Source: Apricaphanius iberus (taxonomy: Eukaryota; Chordata; Actinopteri; Cyprinodontiformes; Aphaniidae). From it: a stretch of 64,000 bases of DNA. Below, piece by piece: positions 1 to 54,651 of the stretch. Every line of letters begins with the position of its first letter. The stretch's first letter is position 1. Under the pieces are notes generated by a model. The model worked only from the letters and a program-made list of their open reading frames with translations. It searched no databases and had not been told where the DNA came from. The stretch is taken from the NCBI GenBank assembly GCA_028564705.1, contig JAPXFQ010002080.1:568001-632000 (forward strand), in the 5' to 3' direction. Both the position numbers and the translations under genes were made by a program.

Positions 1-409
1 CTGAGGTTGTTTTGGGGATCTGCTGAAGCTGTTTCTCTAGTTTGGGGGTCAGTTAGCTTTTAGATATAAAGTTTGGGAGCCACAGCTTTAAATGTTGGAC
101 ATTTTGAATTTCTACTTTATATAACACTTACCTTTTACTTGAGAGAGTTAATATTTGTGACATTAATGTCTAAATAGACTGTGAAAATAGCCCTTTACCA
201 AGCTACCAATCAGAAGTCAACTTTGTTAGGTTGTTTCATGTTTTGTAAAACATAAAATGTAAGGAGAACTCAACTCTTTTAGGTTAATAGTTTTGCCGTG
301 GAAAAGCTCTCCCTTTTCTACGCTAATCATCCAGAAAAAGACAAGAAATGCAAAATCTCACAGAGCTTTTAGTATTCCTGTGTTTCAACATGGAACATAC
401 GTTGTTCAG

Positions 410-1515
410 GGCAGCGCCAACGGGGAACTGTACCTCGACGATGGCCACTCTTTTGACTACCGTGACAGGAAGGCCTTCAGCCTGCGAAGGTTCAGCATGA
501 TGTCGGGCCGTCTGCTCTGTCGGTGAGTCACACTCCTGTAAAGGCTTCTTATTTTAGATTGTGTCTGCGGAAAATAAACGAGGCAAGAAAATATCTAGGT
601 TCAAGTTGGAAAATCTTGTACTGTTGACTCGATGCAGAAGGGTTTGACGTTTGCTGTTGGTTTTGCTTCTTCCAGTCCAGCTGATGAAGAAGGAAGATTT
701 GACACCGGGACTGTTGTACAGTCTGTTAACATCATGGGAGTGAAGAGCAAGCCGTCCACCGTCAGCGTCCATGAGCCGGGTGAGAACAATAAATGTTTTA
801 ATGATCACAAGCACCTCAGCAGCACCTTGAATTGCCTGTTGTTGAAAATTGTCTTGCCTTGTCTTTCAAAGCTTTTGATCACATCAGGTCATTGTTCATT
901 CTTAAGCAGTTTTTGAAAAGTCCAGAAAGTGTCTGTCTTGAACTTTTTTGTGTTTTCCTGGTCTGGAAAAGTATTGAAGATCTAAATTTGTTGAAATGGG
1001 AAAATATATAGTTTGTAAAAGAACATAATAAAACTAACACAGTTTTTTTTTTTTTTATCATTCATACTGTTTGCAGCTGTTCGGATAAACGTTTCAGTCA
1101 CAGCTTAACCTAGCTCAAAAGACTGAATAGCTCAGTATATGCTACATATTTGCAAAGTTTGTCCGCTTACTAAAGCAGAGCAACAGCATTACATTCTGAT
1201 TTAGGCTTCCCAGGCAGATGAACTATAGTCAGGTTAAAGTAGAAAAGAAAGAAAATGCTTATTTGTGAATCTGCAGCAGCCTTACCACACCAGGGAGATT
1301 AGGACCCCTCTCATGTCTGCCATTGATAATTCAGTTTGTTCATTTTCTAGCCTTAAAAGTCATTTCTAAGTCCTAAGCAAAACCTTTTTTCTTTTTTCTC
1401 CCCAGATGCTGCTTCCATCTCTGCTTCCTTTGAGTTCCTGGAGGCAAGCTGCATGCTGAAAATTACCAAGCTGAACCTCAGAGTGGTGATGGACTGGGAG
1501 ATACAAATCAACTAA
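410..1515 (+). CDS. ganc: 3' end of neutral alpha-glucosidase C (GH31), partial
   Basis: Last three coding exons of a GH31 alpha-glucosidase: 410-522, 676-779 and 1406-1515, ending in TAA at 1513-1515. Splice phases agree (exon 1 leaves two bases, exon 2 leaves one) and both donors are GTGAG. The first exon encodes [16 protein letters not shown] followed by LRRFSM, matching the C-terminal beta-domain of GANC/GANAB (GELFLDDGHTFNY in mammals). The second encodes [20 protein letters not shown] and the third ends in DWEIQIN, where mammals have DWSIHL. Family members hydrolyse terminal alpha-glucose; this piece is the distal beta-sandwich, not the catalytic barrel, which lies upstream of the window. 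GANAB is nearly as similar, and the ganc assignment rests on the adjacent capn3 and znf106. The acceptor before 410 has a weak pyrimidine tract, so that boundary is less certain. Confidence 0.85.
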
Positions 1516-1807
1516 TACTGGAGAAATCGGGTTTTCCTTCAGCCTTTGGACTGCCAGCAGCACTCGATAATATGGGCCATTTTACGTTAGTGTAATCATC
1601 TGAACTCTTTCATGATCAGATTCTGATAGAAAAAGTAATTATGGTTTTGGTCGTTTTTAATCAATTAGCTATTAAGTACATCAGCTAAATCTACCCCTTC
1701 CTGCAAAAACATCAATGCTTCTTGAATTTGTCATGTTTTCACATTACAGTTTTAAACTTGAATTAAACGTATGATGAGAAGAGGATGGAAAAGGATGCAT
1801 GGCATTC

Positions 1808-1813
1808 AAATAA
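1808..1813 (+). terminator. ganc: Candidate ganc poly(A) signal
   Basis: AATAAA about 290 bp downstream of the ganc stop codon, within an A-rich stretch. Position and motif fit a 3' UTR end; no transcript evidence is available here. Confidence 0.45.
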
Positions 1814-1829
1814 AATAAAAAAATCTGAA

Positions 1830-3250
1830 ATATTCAGGAACATTAATTATTGACCCCCTTTTTTCTGATACCCCTAAATAAAATCCAGTTCTATCAGTTT
1901 CCCTCTGAGATTTGCTAATTAGGAAATAGTCATCCATGTATTATTTATACTCAGTGTAAAAATAGCGAATTGCCCTTCACTCACAATCCCCATGGTGAAA
2001 GATGGTGGCGGCAACATCACACAGTCAGACCGCTTTTGCTCGGCAGGGATGGGAAATTGATTACATGTTGGTGGGAAGATGCAAGGAGTGAGATAAAGGG
2101 TAATCCTAGATGGAAGTCCGTTAGAGGCTGCAAAAGTTTGGAAACTGAGACAGATGTTGCCCTTTCACCACATTGATTTGCAGCCACAGCAGGGAAGTTA
2201 AAATCATTTTTATTTTGGACTACATCAAGATTATTTTTGACCTCAAAAGGCTCGAATGTATAGAAAAAAACGACCTACTAACAAATTCTAAAAATACCAT
2301 AGCTTTCTGTGCTTTGGATGAGCAATTCTTTAAATTATATATTTAACATCCTTTCACAATGATGTAGTTCAGCCCAATTAAAACAAAAAAAATTATTTGA
2401 TTTGGCTGACAAAATATTTCAACACACAACTGTTGTCTTGAAGTTCCTCTAGAGTCCAGGCTGCCACATAAATGGACCTTGAGTTTGACACATGTGAGCC
2501 ACTACTATAAAATAATGGTTTACATAGACAATATGTGTTCTCATGGCCTAGTCAAAGTAGCTATAAATCTTAAGTGAGAAGCTAAGTTTCAAAAAGGACT
2601 CAACAAAAATGTTGGACTCAACTTTTCAGATTGTATTTGTGACACATCTTTGAAAACATTTTATCCTTCTGTTTCCACTTTACAACTCGGAACTACTTTC
2701 TGTTCTGTCTCAAAACACCCTAACAAAATGCACTGAAAATTGTGGTTGTAATCGGACAAAAAGAGAATCAGTTAAAGGGGAATGAAGATTTCGAACATCC
2801 ATAATGTCAGATTATAAGGTTAAATGCCGCTTTTTACTCGCATCAATAAACGACTCCGTAATTTCAGAGTAAAACGGATGTTTAGTTAAATATATTTTAG
2901 TGCAACCTTCAAATCACAGATTTTCTTCTTTGTCAAAATCCAAAATAAAACAATAATATTCTGATCAACATGGCGCTTTTGTTTTATTACTATGATCAGC
3001 TGACCTTCACCAATATTTCTGTGTCAATGTGAACATACACTATCAGCTATAGTGATGAAACTGTTAAGAGAATGAATTGAGGGTGGTACTCTGCTTCATA
3101 GCATTAGCCTGCTCTAGTTGTGCTGAGACTGCTCAATGCTGAGCTCCATTGAGAAGAGGTTTAAAAGGCTTGAATGCCTTCTGCTGAGGCAGGGCATCTA
3201 CTCACCACTCTACATGCCCTCTGGCCTTTGTGTCACCCAACAATGATGGC
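1830..3250. other. ganc-capn3 spacer
   Basis: AT-rich spacer between the ganc 3' UTR and the capn3 promoter. It holds a Tc1-like relic (about 1965-2176) and no convincing exon on either strand. The remainder shows nothing I can assign. Confidence 0.5.
1965..2176 (+). mobile_element. Decayed Tc1-like transposase fragment
   Basis: The text around GATGGTGGCGGCAACATCA, followed by GTTAGAGGCTGCAAAAG, follows the order of a widespread fish Tc1-like transposase coding region (the segment containing the catalytic-domain glycines). No terminal repeats remain, so this is a relic. Recognition is from memory of the family pattern. Confidence 0.5.
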
Positions 3251-3260
3251 ACCAGAGCAC

Positions 3261-3547
3261 GGGCGGAGTGAAGATCATTGTTTTCATCAGCCAATAGGAA
3301 TGCAACAGACAGGTGTTAGTGATTTGTGACTTTCTGTGTCTAGGTGAATGGCAGCCCAAAGGTGAACGTTTCTCTCGGACAGAGTGTTTGGATATGCTCT
3401 GTGACGAAGGGGAGGGGACGTCACAAAAAGAGAGAACCAATCAGACATTAGCTGTTTGGATTTATGCCAGGGTCTTTTGGCTTGTAAGACTCGTACAGGT
3501 GATCGGGGCCAGTTTTTTTCTCTAAAATAAAGGTCTGCTGAGAGGAG
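3261..3547 (+). promoter_or_regulatory. capn3: Putative capn3 promoter / 5' UTR
   Basis: Just upstream of the capn3 start are a GC-box-like GGGCGG (3261-3266), CCAAT boxes (3291-3295 and 3437-3441) and a CRE-like GACGTCAC (3417-3424). An AT-rich TAAAATAAAGG lies about 15-25 bp before the ATG. Clustering of CCAAT, GC and CRE motifs within 290 bp of the start suggests a proximal promoter; transcription start and tissue specificity cannot be read from sequence. Confidence 0.4.
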
Positions 3548-30185
<26,638 letters not shown>

Positions 30186-30931
30186 ACGGGCCCACCTTCT
30201 CCCAGGTGAACTCCACTCCACACGAGGACCAGACCTACCAGCCTTTACCTCAACCCTCGGCATGCCCGACCGCCGTCAGCTCTCATCCACCTCACCTCAC
30301 CTACAGAAGCTACGAACCCGTCTTCCCACCTTTCTGTTTCCTCTGCATTTGTTTTACCATGATCACATCGGTCTCTCTTCGGTTATTGGCTTTGTTTGAA
30401 TTTTTTTTTTTTCATTAGTATTTTGATTCATGACACCATCACCGTTGTACTGTTCTCTTCTCAGGCAGCAAACACAACCAACCTCTTTTAACTGTCACAA
30501 TACCTCACAGAGCCCCCTCTCATACATCATACTGTTTTTCTTTCTAATATCATTCATCACTCTAACCTAGGCTTAAAATAGCTCATATAAAAATCTCTGA
30601 GTTCTTTTTCTTCACTTATTTCGTCAGTGACATTTTCTTTCCGCCAGGGACTGAGGCATGTTGCGTACAGCTCTAAACATGGCTCACCCTGTTGCTGAAA
30701 CTCAGGCTTCTCTGTTCACCTCCTCTGCAGTCTGCAAAGGGTCTGAATCGATTAAAGATGAAAACATGGAGCCGACGGATTTTCAAGGCGCTTGATGTTC
30801 AGACGTGGCTTTGAAAGAAATTAGCTACATAGTTGAACTCCGGCTTTTTTTTTTCTGAGTCATTTTTTCCCCTTTTATGAAGGCTTCGGTCAACTGGCTG
30901 TCCTACATTTTCAAGCATTTTATCCCATTAA

Positions 30932-30937
30932 AATAAA
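30932..30937 (+). terminator. capn3: Candidate capn3 poly(A) signal
   Basis: AATAAA about 750 bp after the capn3 stop, within TTAAAATAAATATG. It faces the znf106 signal at 31014-31019 on the other strand. Confidence 0.5.
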
Positions 30938-31013
30938 TATGTAGCTGTTGGTTTGACTGTTTCCTCCATTCCTGGTGCCATTTTTTAAAAAGGTCATATC
31001 AAAGCAGACACAT

Positions 31014-31019
31014 TTTATT
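31014..31019 (-). terminator. znf106: Candidate znf106 poly(A) signal
   Basis: TTTATT on the + strand (AATAAA on the minus strand), about 1.2 kb downstream of the znf106 stop. Further minus-strand candidates lie a little upstream, so the actual site is uncertain. Confidence 0.4.
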
Positions 31020-32208
31020 TTTGTTTCACACAAAATTTTTATTATTAACTTCTTAAATTGCACTTCTTTAAAAAACAGCTCTTCAGAACAATGAAATCTA
31101 AAGATTTTGAAGAAAACCCAGCAATGCCAGATGAGAGGTGCACACAGTGGTTGAACATAAACAGAACATCAAACTGGTAAAAACAGGTGGAAAACTGACT
31201 TTTAAAAAAAAGCCAATTAGTGCTACCATTACTTTATTGGCATGGGAGATGAGACTTTATTATTCCTTCAACGGTCTTCCATCCAACACCTCCTCTTAAC
31301 TTCCTTCAGATCCACGCTTCATTAGAAAACTCAAATAAAGCTCCTGTAGCCTTCTCCTTGATGCTCGAAATCTAAAGTAAACTAAAAAAGAAAAAAACAT
31401 AAAACAACTCACCTCACGCTTGATAGACAAGGTTCACGTAACAGTGGGATTAAAACAGACGAGGAATAAATCCACGCGGATTAAAAAGCCACCACATTCA
31501 TGTCGTAGTTGTCGCTGCAAATGTCCTGAAATTAGATGGTCCTTGGACATCGGGGAGAGCGACAGATTATTTTTTTAAAAGGCAAACAAAATCTTTTGAT
31601 TAATTCCCATCCCAATTGTTTAAATGCTGTCGTAAACTGTAGTCCTGTGGTAATCGTCAGCCTACAGCTACTGGTTGTAAAGAAAAAAAAAAACTTCAGA
31701 TCGCGCAACGTAACACATCACACTTATAAAAACATCTCAAACCATGCCACATTCTAGTGAATCTGAGTGATAAATCTAGATTTTTTTTTTGGGTTGCAGC
31801 AGGAAAGTGTAACGGATCCCTCAGACCCCGGCATCGCTGGAGTTTCTTCAACAAAAAAAACCCCCAAAACAACAACATAAAGTTCTTTCTTTTGCTTTGG
31901 TCAGTGAAAGAGGACAATGCCGTGGTTAGAAAAAAGGAGGAGGAGTGTTTTTCAGAATGTATTTAAAGGCAACACAACCCCCCCTCCCTCCTTCTGTGAC
32001 AGGATTATGGTTGGATTCCAACACTGAACATAAAGATCGGAGTCGTCAAACCGCTCGTCAGGCCCCAAGGGAGCACAGTTAGGTGCAGAGGGTCCAGAGA
32101 ACAAAACCCCCCAATATGGGAGGTTCAAAGAGAGAGGGGTTAAGATAAAAGGTGGGTAGGAACAGAGGTGGGGGCTGATAGTGAAAATATGTTCCAACCA
32201 CCAGGCCC

Positions 32209-49812
<17,604 letters not shown>

Positions 49813-50292
49813 CTTGGAGTGCGGATGAAACTCAACCCATCACTGTCCAGGGGAAGAACAGAATCAAACCATAAAGGTCATAATAATAAAAATGATAACA
49901 CGCTGCATAAAGAAAGGTGACGATATGAACCATAAACGGTACGCTTTTACAGAGTTGCTTGGCGGCTTTTGGCGTCTGCTGCAAGCTGGCACCTTCAACT
50001 CTTCAAACAGGTGAGAGAAGAAAGCACCGATGCATTTAATGCGTCACCACCACAGTCTGAATAAGAGCAGAGTTCCATCCCTGGGTGCTGACAGAACAAC
50101 TTTGTTTCCAGACGCCACAGCCCCGGACTCGTCCAACGCTTTGATAACCAGCGCCGAGTTAAAAGAAATACCAACCATCAGCTTTCAAATCAAAAACCCT
50201 AAATGTAATGATAGCCGTGACGAAGCCACCAACAGAAGGGTCTTTTTCTGCTTGTTTTTCAGGTTGGAGCGTTCTTAGTTTTGGGTTTGCAC

Positions 50293-50886
50293 TAGGGGTG
50301 TCACAATTCTCCAAATCCTCGATTCGATTCTAGGGTCACGAGTCGATTCTCGATTTAAAAAAAAAATAAAATAAACTTGCTTTTACAGTATCGAACCCTA
50401 TGTGATTTTTACACTGGTTTTATTCATAAAATTTTGCCCAGTAAATCTTATTTTAAAACACAAAATTGATGCAATGTTTATTATTCTTGTGCAATTTTTC
50501 ACATTAGCATTAGGCATTAATGTTTAAGTATTTTATTTACAGTGACAGTGTTGTTTAATGCTAACGGAGGCTTGCTGCCATCTAGTGACTCTTTATAGTT
50601 ACTGCAGAAATACGATATGCTCCAGATAGGACTGACCAAAATGCAGCTGACAGCAGTCCTCTTGTTTACAATGCGAATGTGGACTTAACTCGCCGGGAGC
50701 TCAGAATTTCATCACCGGTGATTTGAGAGTAGAAGGAGGGATTTAGCTCCGCTCCCGCTGCTTCATCTATCCAAGCCAAGGTCGAGCGTTAACTTAGCCA
50801 ATTTTTTTGGACTTCGATGTGCAAGGTCACAATGAAATTTCGATCAATTCCGATACAAAATCGAGATCGAGATCGTGACACCCCTA
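50293..50886. mobile_element. hAT-like MITE with 8-bp target duplication
   Basis: Termini TAGGGGTGTCACAATTCTCC and GAGATCGTGACACCCCTA are inverted. Flanking octamers are GTTTGCAC (50285-50292) and GTTCGCAC (50887-50894), 7 of 8 identical, as expected for hAT. No transposase. In the spacer/first intron upstream of znf106 coding exon 1. Confidence 0.85.
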
Positions 50887-50979
50887 GTTCGCACCATATA
50901 GATTTCATTGAACCCAGGGCTGCAAAAACTGAACCAAGTAAGAAAGGTGGTAATGTTTAATTTAGATTTTACTTGGGCC

Positions 50980-51820
50980 TAGCGCTGGGCCATACTGCTT
51001 AAAAATTAAATATCTGATTTTTATTTATTTTTTTTACACATACCAAATCCGATTTCTGATTTTAATCGATTTTCTTTCTACTCTCAAAAAATATTTTAAA
51101 AAATATGTTTTTTATTTAAATCATCCGATGAGGAAGCTGACCTGAATTCAAAGTCGACCTAAAAACATGCTGTAAGGTATCCTTGTAGAGCAAGATGGTA
51201 GGTCCTGGGTGAGTTGACATCCCTATGAGCTATGGAAATTCAAGTATTTGGATCATTGGTGTGAGAGGAAAAATACGGACTTTTTCCCCTTCATTTTCCA
51301 AAAATTACACCTTCATAAACAGAAATTTGATTAATTGATAAAATCGATCTATCGCCCTGCCCGGCTTTGAAAGTTTAAAGGCTGTTTTCATTTAACAGAA
51401 AAGAAACCTGTTTAACTTTAAAGGTTTTTAATTCAAATATATGCAGGTTTCTTTTTCTGCGACACTAAATGTGTGAACAAGTAATCAGGAAAGCAGACCG
51501 TTTTTAACTTTTTATTTATAATATTTAACTTTTATTTTATTCAAAATATCTTCATCTGTTTTTACGCTGCGATAGTTTTTCGGCTGCATCATTTTGGAAC
51601 TAAATATTTTTTAAATGCATTTTGCACAATAAATGTTCTTTAAATGGTATTCTAAGCTTTGTTCAAGATGTTCTGCTGCAATCTGTCTGGAAAGTGAGAA
51701 TGTTCATAAGCAGGCATTTTGACATGTATAAAGAAAAAATAATATAATATACATATTGTTACTGCACATACTTTAGATTGTATCACAATATAAATTTCAG
51801 GTTATATCGCCCAGCCCCAG
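50980..51820. mobile_element. hAT-like MITE relic
   Basis: AGCGCTGGGCCATACTG at the left and TATATCGCCCAGCCCCAG at the right are imperfect inverted termini of a common fish MITE type. The interior is AT-rich and non-coding. Confidence 0.55.
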
Positions 51821-51902
51821 ACAGATATAATATCTTTAGCAGTAGGAGAAATGTTAAACTTTGTTTTAATTAAAAAGGAATTTGGTCATGATAATAAATA
51901 AT

Positions 51903-52262
51903 ATTAGGGATGCAACAATACCACTAAAAAAATGGATATGATACCAATACTAGGAGTACTTGTCGATACCGAGTACTAATGTCGATACTTCTACCACACA
52001 AAATAAATGCAATGAATTGGAAGGCAGGTTTTATTTTATTTTCTGCTTGTCACAGCAAAGGAGGGTGAATTAGTTAAAAAAAGTACTAATAAAAATGACT
52101 ACAAAACAAAAAATTTCAAGTTAAAAATGTTAATTTTCTGTGAAATTATTGCAGCGTTTCCACATTTTAAGTATGGGCTAACTTTAACAGATACCGATAT
52201 GAGTAAATTAGACGGTATCAGGACTGATGCCTGATAACAGTAAGTATCGGTGCTAGCCCTAA
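51903..52262. mobile_element. hAT-like MITE with GATACC repeats
   Basis: Left end TTAGGGATGCAACAATACC, right end TATCGGTGCTAGCCCTAA, interior with GATACCGAGTACTAATG. Related pieces lie at 56647-57039 and 59137-59430. Confidence 0.6.
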
Positions 52263-53736
52263 TACATATCATAACGTAATTAAATTTGGATTTCAATAAT
52301 GTCAGAATCTAAGGCCCATGCCTAATGCAGAGCAGCAAGCTTCAACTACAGATGCAAATCCATAAATACAAAAACTAGAAAATGCACTAGTCTAATGTTC
52401 AGAACAAAAATGTAAAAAATAAAAAGCAAAATGAGTCATGTTAGAGCATCCAGTCTCACCATAAGTAACTTCCCAAATGAAAGTATATCGCAGCCTTCAA
52501 CAGAATATAGCGACCCTAACAGGAGCCAGGGCATAAATACTTTCTGTTCAACTCATCTGGTTACCTTATCTCACGCCTTATTCTTCTCTTATTTTATTTT
52601 CTTAGCTCTGTGTCGATTTATTCGCAGGTACTTTATACACCCATCTTCTGGAGCTACTGAGTTAGACCAGATATATTTTTTTGTATTACTTTTTTAAGGA
52701 CTGTTGAATAAGAAAATGCCGTTTCGCTCAGCTGACCTTAAAAAACTGCTCCAGAGAACGGACGCTATGGAGATGAAGATTCGTCGCCTTGCCTTAGCTA
52801 AAGCAGGAGGCTTTCAAATGCATAATGGAAACGCCTAAATATCCTATTTACAAGACAGTAAACCAACAACAGGTTTTCTTCAGAACCTCTGGCACACCCA
52901 CTGCTACAGGACATCCTTCATGCTAGTCGCTACAAACATCTATAATGACTCTCTGAAGAAACTCAAGACAACTTTAACTTTGTTCCATGTGCTGCAGTTG
53001 TTAATGCATATTGATTTGATCTCTTCTTGATATGTTGATTTACTTGTATCCTTTTGAGTTTAGTTTAAAGAGTAATATATGTTTAATATTATTAATTAAA
53101 TAAGAATCTCTACTTCTTTTGCACTCAGTAACACCCTAACGAAAAAATGCCGACACATAAACTATGTATTACAAGTTAACTAGCCGCTCCACAGTAGGGA
53201 CAATACAAGTAGCTAACAACAAAGAAGTTTGCTTGCTACCAGCTACCTAAGATGACGAGTTACATTACTATTAAAGCGTTAAATGTATTATTTAAAGCAA
53301 GATAATCAGTCTTTACAAAACATTTTCCCGATTGTTCTTATCAATGTTTCCAACAGTAAATGGCTAATTTGTGTAGAGGGTCGCAGAGGGTACGTTTTAG
53401 CTAGCCTAGCTATTTTGCTTAACCGCTAAGAAGGTGACTGGACACGGACATTTTCTGAAATAAACTCCAGCGCACCTCTCGAGATAGCAGTTAATAAACT
53501 GCGTAAAACACTGTAACATTTAGAGAAAATAAAATACAGTAGACCAGCCAGTTAAAAAGACGTCTCTGGCTTTGTGAGCTAATGCTAGTAACCTAGAAAC
53601 AGCTTGTTTTACCAGCTCCACCAGTTTCAACACTGCTTCACCTAGTTACTTTATTATATTATATTACCATGACAAGGATATGGGTAAATATAATTTGTAT
53701 ACCTAATGTAATGACATAAATGTAGCTGTTGTTTAC

Positions 53737-53860
53737 CTTTACAAGCTCCAAATGTGTGTAGTAGTGTGTTTACCACCGAGGCTAACAACATCCTCCTAGT
53801 CCTCGCCCCCAAAGTGAACCACATCCTGTAATGCGTTCAAGAACAGCGTGTAGTGTAGGA
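53737..53860 (-). promoter_or_regulatory. znf106: Possible znf106 first (non-coding) exon and promoter
   Basis: On the minus strand a donor-like AAAG|GTAAAC at about 53737 follows a moderately GC-rich stretch, with an ETS-like CAGGATGTGG further upstream. This fits a 5' UTR exon 4 kb before the first coding exon. The boundary at 53860 is a guess. Confidence 0.25.
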
Positions 53861-54062
53861 ACAAAAGACGACAGACCAACAAACCAACTAACCATCAAAA
53901 AAACCAGGCATAACTTACTTTGCTACAACTTATCTTGTTTGTATTTGTTTAGGTGCATATAAAATACTCGTATAATAAAAGTACCCTTTTTTTTTTTACA
54001 TATCGAAATCAAATAAAGTAATAAATCACATTAAGAGACACAAATAGAGCATAAAAATCACA

Positions 54063-54068
54063 TTTATT
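54063..54068 (-). terminator. pacc1: Candidate pacc1 poly(A) signal
   Basis: TTTATT on the + strand, AATAAA on the minus strand, about 585 bp downstream of the pacc1 stop and just before the putative znf106 5' end. Confidence 0.4.
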
Positions 54069-54651
54069 TTCAATAAAGTGGTACTAAGCAAACATTTTCA
54101 AAATTCTGAAATGTAATAAAAATGGAATACATTTTAAAAAACAAACAAACACTAAGTACAGTTTTTGATATTCCCTTTTGATTTATTCTTGGAAATGTTT
54201 TAGACATTTTAATTTTTAAGAAAGTAGGCTACATATAAAAAGAACCACTACAATATTCCCTTGTAGAGTTATCTAGTATCCATAAATGTTTCTCAGTTTC
54301 ACTAGCACAGCATACTAAAAAATATATATATAAAAAAATCATTTAAAGTATCACTTTTCTCAGCATTGTTTTCCCCAGGAATGTTCAGAAATGCTACAAA
54401 ATATTTTGATTTTATAAAGAAAGTACAATGTTAGTGGTTGATAAATCTAAAATGTAGTCAGTTCCATGTGCAGAAATGTCCCATTCCAAGAAATGTAGCT
54501 TTAGTGTAAATGATTCACTCCAATGATAAAAACACAAAACTGTGTGCATAATAGCATCAAAAAATGCTCTTGTGTAAAAACATCCAGTGATTTGGATGTT
54601 TAACTTCATATTCTTTCAGCTTGTGCAAGAAGAGGTTTCCAGCATTTTCTT

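Noticed and set aside
293..409. Open frame upstream of ganc exon at 410 as coding
   Set aside because: It is open but lacks similarity to the glucosidase; homology begins at 410 right after an AG.
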